Below, piece after piece: positions 7,739 through 15,035 of a stretch of 16,991 bases of DNA. Source of the DNA: Deltaproteobacteria bacterium (GTDB lineage: Bacteria; Desulfobacterota; Desulfuromonadia; Geobacterales; Pseudopelobacteraceae); assembly GCA_016219145.1 (NCBI GenBank), contig JACRCG010000241.1, positions 1-16,991 of the forward strand, given 5' to 3'. The notes beneath the pieces were generated by a model, which had not been told where the DNA came from, did no database searches, and worked only from the letters and a program-made list of their open reading frames with translations. The position numbers were made by a program, and so were the translations under genes. Every line of letters starts with the position of its first letter. Positions within the stretch are counted from its first letter, which is position 1.

Positions 7739-8461
7739 ATGAAATTTCAACCGATAAAGCCGAAGAAGGTTTCCAGTCAGATTGCCGATCAGATCCGCTC
7801 ATCCATTCTGGCTGGCGAGTTTTCTCCGGGTGACAAGCTGCCGCCCGAACGCGAGCTGGCCGAGATGTTCGGGGTATCCCGCCCCTCCGTGCGAGAGGCG
7901 CTTAATGTGCTGGCTTCGAGCGGACTGGTCATGTCCTATCAGGGGGGTGGAACAGTGGTTATGTCACTGGTGGATTCTACCGGCGGCAACCCCTTGAGCG
8001 AACTGATCAGGACCCAGCAGGACCGGGCCCTGGACGTAATCGAAGTACGTAAATGCATGGAGTCATGGACCGCCTTTTATGCCGCTCAGAGAGCGCTTCC
8101 GGAAGATCTGCGCCGCATGGAGGAGATTGTTTCCGGAATGGAGCGCAACCTTGAAGGGCTGCAGCCGTCCGAAGATCTGGATGCCAACTTCCACATAGTT
8201 ATTGCGCGGGCCACACACAACATCGTCTGGCTGCACCTGATGCAGAGCCTGTTCGACGCCATGAAGGAGTTTCAGCAGAGCGTCTGGCGGGCGGTCTACA
8301 TTACTGGCGAAGATCACCATCAGCTCTATCTTCATCATCGCCGTGTCTTTGAAGCGATCAAGGCCAGGGATGCCGAAGCGGCCCGCGACGCGATGATGGA
8401 ACACCTTACCTTTGCCGAGCAGCGCAGCACGGCCTATGTCGCCAGGAATCAAGCGGCCTGA
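7739..8461 (+). CDS. FadR/GntR-family transcriptional regulator with FCD domain (LldR-like), copy 2
   Basis: A 240-residue paralogue of the regulator at 267-986. The two align without gaps except at the last residue, with about 159 of 239 identical positions by hand count (about 67%). The winged helix (residues about 8-75) has the identical segment FGVSRPSVREALN, so both proteins probably recognise similar operators. The FCD ligand residues Asp148, His152, His200 and His222 are all conserved at the same numbers. Differences cluster at 91-97 and 131-146 in the effector domain, which would allow a different effector or affinity. It is followed 12 nt later by an rfbC-like gene and then an MFS transporter. 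The Shine-Dalgarno is weak (ttgga). It is divergent from the radical SAM gene. Confidence 0.9.
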   Translation: MKFQPIKPKKVSSQIADQIRSSILAGEFSPGDKLPPERELAEMFGVSRPSVREALNVLASSGLVMSYQGGGTVVMSLVDSTGGNPLSELIRTQQDRALDVIEVRKCMESWTAFYAAQRALPEDLRRMEEIVSGMERNLEGLQPSEDLDANFHIVIARATHNIVWLHLMQSLFDAMKEFQQSVWRAVYITGEDHHQLYLHHRRVFEAIKARDAEAARDAMMEHLTFAEQRSTAYVARNQAA

Positions 8462-8473
8462 AAGATCCTGTCA

Positions 8474-9019
8474 ATGCGGATTATCCCCACAACCATTCCA
8501 GACCTGCTTGTTCTTGAACCGAAAGTTTTCGGTGATGAGCGCGGCTTTTTTTTCGAGAGCTTCAACGAACGCGTCTGGCGTAATCTTACCGGACTTGATG
8601 TCCATTTTGTCCAGCATAACCACTCCCGCTCCGCCGGAGGTGTACTGCGCGGGCTTCATTATCAGATCCAGCAGCCACAGGGCAAGCTGGTCCGTGTCAC
8701 CAGTGGTGAAGTGTATGATGTTGCAGTGGATATCCGCAAAAGCTCTCCAACATTCGGGCGCTGGTTCGGAACAGTGCTTTCGGCTGAAAACAAGCTCCAG
8801 ATGTGGATACCGGCCGGCTTTGCCCACGGTTTCTGTGTAACTTCGGACATGGCGGAGTTTCTGTACCTGACCACTGATTTCTGGGCTCCAGAGCATGAAC
8901 GCTGCATCGCCTGGAACGATCCGGATCTGGGCATTGACTGGCCGCTCTCCACCATTCCGAACGTTTCGGCCAAGGACAGGGAAGGTCGTGCTTTCAGGGA
9001 CGCCGACCTGTTTCCATGA
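8474..9019 (+). CDS. rfbC: dTDP-4-dehydrorhamnose 3,5-epimerase family protein (RfbC/RmlC)
   Basis: A 181-residue cupin-fold enzyme of the RmlC family, normal length. The family pattern is complete: ERGFFFESFN near residue 22, the catalytic histidine in LRGLHYQ (His62), Lys71 in QGKLVRV, VYDVAVDIRKSSPTFGRW at about 80-97, WIPAGFAHGF (111-120), and the active-site tyrosine region FLYLTTDFW (Tyr131). RmlC epimerises dTDP-4-keto-6-deoxyglucose at C3 and C5 during dTDP-L-rhamnose synthesis for surface polysaccharides. None of rfbA, rfbB or rfbD is nearby, which is unusual. The gene starts 12 nt after a FadR-type regulator and its stop overlaps the start of an MFS transporter (ATGA). Partners may be elsewhere in the genome, or the enzyme may act on another sugar nucleotide. 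Confidence 0.9.
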   Translation: MRIIPTTIPDLLVLEPKVFGDERGFFFESFNERVWRNLTGLDVHFVQHNHSRSAGGVLRGLHYQIQQPQGKLVRVTSGEVYDVAVDIRKSSPTFGRWFGTVLSAENKLQMWIPAGFAHGFCVTSDMAEFLYLTTDFWAPEHERCIAWNDPDLGIDWPLSTIPNVSAKDREGRAFRDADLFP

Positions 9020-10263
9020 TCCGCTCCAACACCCGCTGGCTGCTGCTGCTCTGCTGCTGTCAGCTCTTCATCATGCTGGTCTTCATCAATTATTCCGCCG
9101 TACTCCCGATCCTGCGCCTTGAATGGAATATGAGCAACACCCGGGCCGGCATGATCTTCTCGGTCTATCAATTCGGCTACATTTTGTCGGGAGTTCTGCT
9201 CAGCATCCTATCCGATCGCTTCAACATCAAGCACATCTTCATCACGGCCGCGTTCTGTTCCGCCATCGGCAACCTGCTGTTTGCCCTGTATGCGCACGAT
9301 TTTGTCAGCGGCATGCTTTTCAGGGCCCTGACCGGCATCGGCATGGGGGGCACCTACATGCCGGGCCTCAAGCTGGTGGCCGAGCGCTTCGACGCTGCCA
9401 AGCGCGGCCGGGCCATCGGAATCTATGTCGGCTCGCTTGTCATGGGAGCCTCCCTCTCGCTGGCGGTGACCGGCTGGCTGGCAGAGCTGTACGGCTGGCG
9501 CACGGCTTTTATATTCTCATCTCTGGGAGTATTTTGCGGAACGCTGCTTTCATTCCCGCTTTTCCGGGGATACGTCCCAGCACCCCGCAAAAAAAGCGTG
9601 GCCGGATTTACCGGAGAGGTCATAAAAAACCGCCCGGCCCTGCTGATGATCATGGGATACGGTTCGCACATGTGGGAAATGTACGGCATGCGCAGCTGGC
9701 TGGCGCCATTTTTTGCTGCGGCCCTGATCGGCTGGGGATCAGAGACGGCGAAAGCAACCGGCTTTGCATCCACTATAGCCGCCGCGGTCATCGGTATCGG
9801 GGCCTTCTCCACCGCAATCACCGGCACGCTTTCGGACCGTTTTGGAAGAACCGCCACCATCTCGGTTGTCATGCTGGCCAGCGCGGCTCTCTCATTTACC
9901 TTCGGCTGGATGATCAACACCAATCTCTGGCTGACGTTGGCGGTCGGAATTACCTACGGCTATCTGATAGTCGCTGAATCTCCGGTTTTCTCAACCGGCC
10001 TGACCGAGCTGGTTGCGCCCGGATATCTGGGCGCGGCGATGGGCATGCAGTCTCTGATCGGCTATTCCCTGGGTATGATATCCCCGACTGTGTTCGGCTG
10101 GGTTCTGGATACTTTCCGTGGCTGGCAGCCGTTTCCCGGCATAAACGGAGAGTGGGGTGTGGCCTTTGCCAGCCTGGGAATCGGAGGAGCGGCCGGCCCG
10201 ATTTTCATGTGGCTGCTGCGCAGAACACCGGAAAGCATCAAGATGGCCGGCGGCAATCGCTGA
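9016..10263 (+). CDS. Major facilitator superfamily transporter
   Basis: A 415-residue inner-membrane carrier with about twelve predicted membrane segments in two halves. The MFS loop 2-3 signature is visible as LSDRFNIKH (Asp67-Arg68) and repeated in the second half as LSDRFGRTA (Asp274-Arg275). GIGMGGTYMPG at 107-117 matches the helix-4 region of the superfamily. The ATG overlaps the rfbC stop codon by four bases (ATGA), implying translational coupling. The substrate cannot be read from sequence. Given the FadR-type regulator two genes upstream, an organic-acid carrier is a reasonable guess, while an rfbC link would hint at a sugar or polysaccharide precursor. Confidence 0.85.
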   Translation: MIRSNTRWLLLLCCCQLFIMLVFINYSAVLPILRLEWNMSNTRAGMIFSVYQFGYILSGVLLSILSDRFNIKHIFITAAFCSAIGNLLFALYAHDFVSGMLFRALTGIGMGGTYMPGLKLVAERFDAAKRGRAIGIYVGSLVMGASLSLAVTGWLAELYGWRTAFIFSSLGVFCGTLLSFPLFRGYVPAPRKKSVAGFTGEVIKNRPALLMIMGYGSHMWEMYGMRSWLAPFFAAALIGWGSETAKATGFASTIAAAVIGIGAFSTAITGTLSDRFGRTATISVVMLASAALSFTFGWMINTNLWLTLAVGITYGYLIVAESPVFSTGLTELVAPGYLGAAMGMQSLIGYSLGMISPTVFGWVLDTFRGWQPFPGINGEWGVAFASLGIGGAAGPIFMWLLRRTPESIKMAGGNR

Positions 10264-10282
10264 CAGTCATGAACATAATCAC

Positions 10283-10310
10283 TTGATTTATTTAATCGTT
10301 AGTCTACTAT
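10283..10310 (+). promoter_or_regulatory. Candidate sigma-70 promoter for the DJ-1/HD-GYP gene
   Basis: TTGATT (10283-10288) and TACTAT (10305-10310) are separated by 16 nt in an AT-rich 75-nt gap. Each hexamer matches four of six consensus bases. A strong Shine-Dalgarno gggagga follows, just before the ATG at 10339. The call rests on spacing and composition only. Confidence 0.35.
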
Positions 10311-10338
10311 CAGCAAATGTCCGAACAGGGAGGAATAT

Positions 10339-11531
10339 ATGGCTAAGGTTCTCATGCCGCTGGCAAATGGTTTTGAAGAAATTGAGGCTCTGGCTGTTGT
10401 TGACGTGCTGCGCAGGGCCAAGATAGAGGTTGTCCTCGCCGGTCTCCAGCCGGGTGCGGTCGAAAGTGCGCGCAAGGTTGTCATCGTCCCTGACACGACA
10501 CTTGATGCGGTCACAGCCGACTCCTTTGCCATGATCATACTTCCGGGCGGGCAGCCCGGCACCGACAATCTTAATGCCGACCGCCGGGTGCATGCGCTTC
10601 TCAAGGAATTTGCCTCGAAGGATAAAATGATCGGCGCCATCTGCGCCGCCCCGATTGTCCTGGCTTCCGCCGGGCTTCTGTCCGGCAGGCGCGTAACCTG
10701 CTACCCTGATTACTGCGACAGGCTGGACGGAGTTATTTTTGAGGACAAACCGGTGGTCTGTGACGGAAAAATCATAACCAGCCAGGGACCTGGCACAGCC
10801 ATCGCCTTCGGGATCGAGATTGCCATGCGGCTGGCCGGACGGCACACAGCCGAAGCGGTTGCCGCCGCCATGCTGATATCCGACACGCCTGCCGTTCCAG
10901 CCCCGCCCCAGACAGAAGCAGCGCCTGGCTGCTGGGATCAGCACCTGTTTAACAGCATCATCCAGGCGCTGGTAGGAGCCCTGGAGCAAAAAGACAGCTA
11001 TGCCCAGGGACAGGCCCGCAGAGTTGCGGAATACAGCCTGAGCATCGGTGCGAAGCTGAAAATGCCGAACGAAGAGCTGCGTGACCTGTATCTGGGAGCC
11101 ATGCTGCACGACGTCGGGAAATATAACACTGCCGAGGATGTGCTCAACAAGCCGGACAGTCTGAACCTGCGCGAAGAGACACTGACACGGGAGCATACCC
11201 TGAAGGGAACCCTGTTTGTGGTCGGGATCGAGAATCTCAGCCATATCGGCCCGACCATACTGCATCACCATGAACGCTGGGACGGCACCGGCTATCCCGG
11301 CGTCTCAAGGGAGAACAGATCCCGCTGCACGCCCGCATCGTCTGTCTGGCCGACGCTTTTGACGCCATGCTTTCCAACCGCTCTTATCGGGAGGGACTTG
11401 ACCGGGAAACGGCAGTTATCGAGATAAAAAAACAAAAAGGAACACAATTCGACCCGTTTCTGGTAGATGTCTTCATAGAATGCCTGAACGATTCGCCGTT
11501 CGAGATGAAGGATTTCAGTTACTATTTTTAG
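10339..11531 (+). pseudogene. DJ-1/PfpI - HD-GYP fusion protein gene, frameshifted in the HD-GYP domain
   Basis: Residues 1-183 form a DJ-1/PfpI domain. Glu16 in GFEEIEA and nucleophile-type Cys102 in GAICAAP align with Glu18 and Cys106 of human DJ-1, and SQGPGTAIAFG follows as in DJ-1. After a Pro/Ala-rich linker (184-198) comes an HD-GYP domain: HD pair His257-Asp258 in LHDVGK, LNKPDSL, then HHHERWDGTGYP ending at 320. HD-GYP domains typically hydrolyse cyclic-di-GMP or related dinucleotides. The open frame then runs into 38 unrelated residues and stops at 11427. If one base is restored near 11307-11311, the -1 frame continues as GEQIPLHARIVCLADAFDAM and ends at TAG 11529-11531, giving the complete family C-terminus. 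The missing base fits tcaaaggga becoming tcaaggga. This is either a true pseudogene, with a truncated product, or a sequence error. Its end overlaps the convergent znuB stop. Confidence 0.8.
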
Positions 11532-12348
11532 GGTAGATTACACGGCGGGCCAGAAATGCGGCGGCGAAGAAGAGCAGATTTACCATGACTATGCTGGCGC
11601 TGGCAGGCAGGTTTGACAGGATCGAGATGACGATGCCGATTATTACCGAACTGCATCCCTGAACCGCCGCAAGAGTTATGCATACCTTGAAACCGCGCGC
11701 CAGTTGCAGGGCCGATGCGGCCGGGACGATCAACATCGAAGAGATCAGCATGATGCCGACCAGTTTCATGGCCAGCACCACCGACAGCGCCGTCAGCAGC
11801 ACCAGAATTGCATTGATGTATGAAACGCGCACTCCGGATGTCCTGGCAAGCTCATCACTGAAGGCGATTGCGAACAGCTCATTATAATACAACGTCAGCA
11901 GTACGATCACCCCCAGGCAGAGCAGCCCCGCAATAATCACCTCTTCACGGCTGATGGAGAGGATATTGCCAAACAGATAGCTCAGCAGGTCAACGTTATA
12001 ACCCCCTCCCACGCTGGCCAGAATAATACCCGCCGATATTCCGAGCGCAGAGACCAGACCGATGGCGGCATCGCCGCTCAAACGACCTTTTTCGGTCAGC
12101 TTCAGTATGCCCAGAGACGCCAGCATAACAATCGGCATCGACACCAGCAGGGACATGACCGAGTACATCTTGAGCGCCAGGGCAATTGCGGCGCTGCCGA
12201 AGGTGACATGCGCCAGACCATCGCCGATCAACGAAAGCCGGCGCAGTACCAGAAACACGCCCAGCACGGAACAGAGCAGAGCAATCAGCGTGCCGGCCAG
12301 AAGCGCCCGCTGAATAAAACCGTATGACAATATCTCCAGCAGATTCAT
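11515..12348 (-). CDS. znuB: Zinc/manganese-type ABC transporter permease (ZnuB family)
   Basis: A 277-residue membrane protein with about eight to nine hydrophobic segments, the usual size of ABC-3 family permeases. Family-typical features are GFIQRALLAGTLIALLCSVLG at the N-terminus (positions about 10-30), VLRRLSLIGDGLAHVTFG at about 34-51, and MKLVGIMLISSMLIVPAASA near residues 193-212, the coupling segment. It forms the membrane channel of a metal importer with the ATPase encoded 4 nt upstream and the lipoprotein before that. Transcription runs right to left, znuA-znuC-znuB. The stop codon overlaps the reconstructed 3' end of the convergent DJ-1/HD-GYP gene by 17 nt, and I see no terminator of its own. 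Confidence 0.9.
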   Translation of the reverse strand: MNLLEILSYGFIQRALLAGTLIALLCSVLGVFLVLRRLSLIGDGLAHVTFGSAAIALALKMYSVMSLLVSMPIVMLASLGILKLTEKGRLSGDAAIGLVSALGISAGIILASVGGGYNVDLLSYLFGNILSISREEVIIAGLLCLGVIVLLTLYYNELFAIAFSDELARTSGVRVSYINAILVLLTALSVVLAMKLVGIMLISSMLIVPAASALQLARGFKVCITLAAVQGCSSVIIGIVISILSNLPASASIVMVNLLFFAAAFLARRVIYPKNSN

Positions 12349-12352
12349 AGCG

Positions 12353-13108
12353 TCAATGCCTGTGGCACATCAGGTGCTGGGAATGTTCGCCGAACAGCGA
12401 CGACATCTCCGGTGAAAGGCAGAACTCCTCGAAACTCCCGTAAAACAGAATCTTCTTGTCCAGATAGAGCATCTTGGAGGCGTATTGGCCTATTGCGCCG
12501 CTGTCATGGGTTACCAGCAGGATTGTTACACCGCGGCTCCGGTTGATATCTGCAATCATGCTGTAAAAACGCTCACGCGTTTCAGGATCCAGCGCGGCGG
12601 TAGGTTCGTCCAGCACCAGCAGCTCAGGATCATTGACAATTGCTCGGGCTAACAGAACCCGCTGAAGCTGACCTCCGGACAGTTCACCTACGAGTTTAGC
12701 TTTTAAATCATATATACCTAATTCGTTTAAAGTTTCATCAATTTTAACCGTGTCGTCCCTGTTCAGTCTTTTGGGGAAACTCTTGAGTGACAAGCGGCCC
12801 AGGCCGACTGTTTCTTGTACAGTTGCGGGAAATACCGGGTTTACCAGGTTCAGGCTCTGCGGCAGATAGCCGACCTTATGCCAATCGCCGAAATCGGCAA
12901 GCCGGCAGCCGAAGAGAGACGCCGTGCCGTCGCAGATATCGACCAGACCAAGCAGCGACTTGACCAGGCTGCTTTTGCCGGAGCCGTTTGGTCCTACAAT
13001 TCCGACATAATCGCCGCGCTCAACCTGGAAGCTGACATCCTCCAGCACCCTGCCCTCCCGGTAACAACAGGCCAGCTGATCAGTTTTGACGACTATTTCG
13101 CCCGACAT
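12353..13108 (-). CDS. znuC: Zinc/manganese-type ABC transporter ATP-binding protein (ZnuC family)
   Basis: A 251-residue ABC ATPase with every nucleotide-binding motif in order: Walker A GPNGSGKS (39-46), Q-loop Gln84 in YLPQ, signature LSGGQLQR (143-150), Walker B LLVLDEP (163-169), D-loop ALDP and the switch His201 in LLVTHD. It powers import through ZnuB. The ATG lies inside the last codons of znuA (16-nt overlap), preceded by aagggg as ribosome-binding site, so translation is probably coupled. The stretch about 12690-12750, after the signature on the coding strand, is locally AT-rich compared with the rest of the operon. The His-rich loop in the partner lipoprotein favours zinc over manganese. 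No Fur/Zur-type regulator is in the window. Confidence 0.92.
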   Translation of the reverse strand: MSGEIVVKTDQLACCYREGRVLEDVSFQVERGDYVGIVGPNGSGKSSLVKSLLGLVDICDGTASLFGCRLADFGDWHKVGYLPQSLNLVNPVFPATVQETVGLGRLSLKSFPKRLNRDDTVKIDETLNELGIYDLKAKLVGELSGGQLQRVLLARAIVNDPELLVLDEPTAALDPETRERFYSMIADINRSRGVTILLVTHDSGAIGQYASKMLYLDKKILFYGSFEEFCLSPEMSSLFGEHSQHLMCHRH

Positions 13109-14052
13109 TGAAGCCCCTTCTGCAAGCGTTCCAGGTTTGTATTCATCAGATCAAAAAATGTTATGCCCCTTGAAAATTCATCCCTCGACAGATTGTGGGC
13201 CCCATGTAGAGTCAGCAGCTGAACACCGGCCTCCCGGGCCAGTGTTTCAGCCAGGCGGGGGGAGAGCAGCTCCTCGGCAAACATATACTTGACACCCGAG
13301 GCGCGAATCTGGCGGATAATTGAAGCCATCCTGACGGCCGAAGGCTCGGAATCGGAGGAGACGCCGCTTAAGGCATGGTAATCCAGCTTATAGCGCCTGG
13401 CCAGATAACCAAAGGTATAATGGCCGCCATGCAGAAAATGCCTGGTATCGCACGATGCCAGTGCTTCGGTGAAACGTGCATCAAGAGCGGTCAGACGGCC
13501 TTTCAACGCAACAGCGTTTTTTCGGTACAGGTCGGAATTGGCCGGATCCGCAGAATTAAACCCCTCCAGGATTGCATCAACCAGAGAGGCCGCATTGGTA
13601 AAATCAAGCCAGATGTGCGGATCCATAACAGCATGCTCGTGGTGCTTTCCGTTTTTCGATTCATGATGATCGTCATCAGAAGCGGCAGCCCGGTATGCGA
13701 CCAGCTTTCCGGCCTCTACTACGCGTAGCGCCTTGTTGTCAATTCCTTTGATGACCCTGTCGGCCCAGGGCTCCATGTGTGGTCCGGTATAGATAAACAG
13801 GCCGGATTTGGCAATTCTGATCATGTCTTCAGGCTTGGGTTCGAACGTATGCGGCTCCATGCCGGGCGGCAGCAGCAGGGTGACACTGGCCTTGTCACCG
13901 GCAATGGTGCGTGCAAAATCATACAGCGGGAACAGGGAAGTGACAACCTGCAAGCCCGCAGCAGGCTTTACCTCAGCTTTGCGGCATCCGGTCAGATTGA
14001 GAGATAAACAGCATATAAGCAGGACGGTATGAATGAGAAATCTGTTTTTCAG
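13093..14052 (-). CDS. znuA: Zinc-binding ABC transporter lipoprotein (ZnuA family), probable CTG start
   Basis: A periplasmic metal-binding lipoprotein of cluster A-I. Starting at the nearest listed codon (TTG 13953) gives 286 residues with no signal peptide. Reading further upstream in the same frame reveals LKNRFLIHTVLLICCLSLN followed by lipobox LTGC, a textbook lipoprotein signal with Cys23 as the lipidated residue. The only fitting initiator is CTG at 14052, preceded by gaaagg with 8 nt spacing; this yields 319 residues, the normal size. Metal ligands: His68 in MEPHTFEP, His146 in DPHIWLD, His211 in HGGHYTFGYL. A His/Asp-rich loop (about 127-140: DDDHHESKNGKHHEH) is typical of zinc-specific proteins. 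Its end overlaps znuC. In-frame stop TGA 14065-14067 excludes a longer start. Confidence 0.88.
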   Translation of the reverse strand: MKNRFLIHTVLLICCLSLNLTGCRKAEVKPAAGLQVVTSLFPLYDFARTIAGDKASVTLLLPPGMEPHTFEPKPEDMIRIAKSGLFIYTGPHMEPWADRVIKGIDNKALRVVEAGKLVAYRAAASDDDHHESKNGKHHEHAVMDPHIWLDFTNAASLVDAILEGFNSADPANSDLYRKNAVALKGRLTALDARFTEALASCDTRHFLHGGHYTFGYLARRYKLDYHALSGVSSDSEPSAVRMASIIRQIRASGVKYMFAEELLSPRLAETLAREAGVQLLTLHGAHNLSRDEFSRGITFFDLMNTNLERLQKGLQCRAK

Positions 14053-14079
14053 TTGGGTGGCCTTTCAATTAATTCAACA

Positions 14080-14185
14080 GGGATGAACAGGATACAAGGG
14101 ATGACTTCAAGATCAACTGTTTTTTGTAATTTCGCAATAATGCTATAATCTCTTGGAATTTGGAAGACTTTATCCTGTTCATCCC
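14080..14185. repeat. Inverted repeat gggatgaacaggata / tatcctgttcatccc
   Basis: Positions 14080-14094 and 14171-14185 are perfect 15-bp inverted copies around a 76-nt AT-rich centre. The flanks continue the pattern loosely (caagggat on one side, atcccggt on the other). 'Aacagggatgaacaggat' units are a widespread dispersed intergenic repeat in several proteobacterial groups (general knowledge). It begins only 28 nt upstream of the proposed znuA start, so it may contribute to that gene's promoter region. Confidence 0.65.
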
Positions 14186-14347
14186 AATTATCCCGGTAAA
14201 AAATGATTTTCAATATTTTGGACAAAAGCTCTTTCAAAACGCCCTTTCTAATCAAACCCCGCTTGACTCCCCTCAGATATCAACCTATTGTTATGCAACT
14301 TGAAAGCGGTTGCGTTTTATCAGAGCAATCCGGGTAAGCCGAGTGGG

Positions 14348-14374
14348 GTGGGTAACTGATTCTGCGTTGCCCAC
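14348..14374. repeat. REP-like hairpin (gtgggtaac / gttgcccac)
   Basis: Arms 14348-14356 and 14366-14374 pair at eight of nine positions around a 9-nt loop, within the longer context gtggggtgggtaac...gcgttgcccacgc. Such gggtgggtaacgc...gttgcccac hairpins are common REP-type elements. It lies 45 nt before the antitoxin start codon. Confidence 0.5.
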
Positions 14375-14419
14375 GCTGGATAACCAAGCAAAACGAAGAA
14401 ACAAAAGGAGATAACAAAA

Positions 14420-14644
14420 ATGCCATCACCAGCTCGCACGGTAATGAATGAAGCCCTGGCTCTTCCGCCACTCGAACGCGCCGGTCTGATTGAGGAACTT
14501 CTAGCCAGTTTTGACAAGCGGTCGCGTGATGCCGTTGATAGCGCCTGGGCAATTGAAGCAGAGCGACGCATCGACGGTTATAATGCCGGTGAAACAGCTG
14601 CTATTTCGCTTTCGGAATCACGGGCAAGGATTAATTGCCGATGA
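14420..14644 (+). CDS. Antitoxin of addiction-module family TIGR02574
   Basis: A 74-residue acidic, helical protein of the putative addiction-module component family. Visible family traits are the start with a short VMNEALALPPLERAGLIEEL helix, LLASFD near residue 28 (the usual LLeSL-D position), and the segment AWAIEAERRIDGYNAGE that precedes the C-terminal ISLSESRARI, matching the E-rRi-ey--Ge pattern of the family. It likely binds and neutralises the ParE/RelE toxin encoded immediately downstream and may repress its own promoter. Strong Shine-Dalgarno aaaggag. The stop codon overlaps the toxin start (ATGA), normal for such pairs. Confidence 0.82.
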   Translation: MPSPARTVMNEALALPPLERAGLIEELLASFDKRSRDAVDSAWAIEAERRIDGYNAGETAAISLSESRARINCR

Positions 14645-14937
14645 ATCTGCGGATTCAGGAAGAAGCTCAGCAAGACCTGGAAGCATCTCTTGACTATTAC
14701 AACGGCGAATCTCCAGGGCTTGGTTATGAGTTTGCCGATGAGTTTTACCGCACACTTGACCGGATTCACGAAAATCCGGATGCATGGCCACCGGTTTCCA
14801 AACGCACGAGGCGGTGCCTGACCCATCGTTTCCCTTTTGCTGTTATTTACCAGATACGTGACACGACTCTTCTTGTTATTGCTGTAATGCACCTGAATCG
14901 ACATCCGGATTTCTGGAAAGGACGTTCTGGCAAATAG
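14641..14937 (+). CDS. ParE/RelE-superfamily toxin
   Basis: A 98-residue basic toxin when started at ATG 14641, which overlaps the antitoxin stop by four bases and has aagga upstream. A TTG start two codons earlier is possible but less attractive. The family fold is readable: EEAQQDLEASLDYYNGESPGLG in the N-terminal helices, FADEFYRTLDRIHENPDAWPPV in the middle, then the beta-sheet RRCLTHRFPFAVIYQI with VIAVMHLNRHPDFWKGR at the end, the typical ParE/RelE C-terminus. Members inhibit DNA gyrase (ParE) or cleave ribosome-bound mRNA (RelE); which applies cannot be told here. The frame is intact, so this module looks functional. Confidence 0.88.
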   Translation: MNLRIQEEAQQDLEASLDYYNGESPGLGYEFADEFYRTLDRIHENPDAWPPVSKRTRRCLTHRFPFAVIYQIRDTTLLVIAVMHLNRHPDFWKGRSGK

Positions 14938-15035
14938 TCTGGCAGGGCGGGCATGGAACGTATACCCATGCGGAACGACGCAACAAACGGTAGAAAACAA
15001 ATCACTGCTCACCCTGCGGAATTCTGGAGCTGTTT

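Larger units (their letters stand above)
14053..14419. other. Repeat-rich intergenic region between znuA and the first toxin-antitoxin module
   Basis: This 367-nt stretch has no credible gene. It holds the upstream region of znuA (minus strand), a pair of inverted 15-mers (14080-14094 and 14171-14185), a REP-like hairpin (14348-14374) and the Shine-Dalgarno aaggag of the antitoxin gene. It also has a small dyad gcaac/gttgc near 14297-14315. A 68-residue minus-strand reading at 14049-14255 is a translation of the repeat. I could not recognise a Zur box by eye. Confidence 0.5.

Noticed and set aside
9123..9977. 284-residue + strand frame inside the MFS transporter
   Set aside because: It is the alternative frame of a well-supported membrane protein, very rich in His, Arg and Gly, as expected for a shadow frame.
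10288..11271. 327-residue minus-strand open frame opposite the DJ-1/HD-GYP gene
   Set aside because: It is antisense to clear DJ-1 and HD-GYP motifs, its composition is Gln/Gly/Arg-rich with no recognisable domain, and it has no convincing ribosome-binding site.
11305..11312. Programmed -1 frameshift in the DJ-1/HD-GYP gene
   Set aside because: No slippery heptamer, no upstream Shine-Dalgarno-like stimulator and no obvious downstream hairpin; loss of one A fits better.
14049..14255. 68-residue minus-strand frame upstream of znuA
   Set aside because: Entirely within the gggatgaacaggata inverted repeat, with no homology signal and no Shine-Dalgarno.
14951..14971. Small dyad gcatgg/ccatgc between the ParE toxin and brnT as an operator
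   Set aside because: Only six base pairs with a 9-nt loop and no promoter boxes around it; too weak to call.
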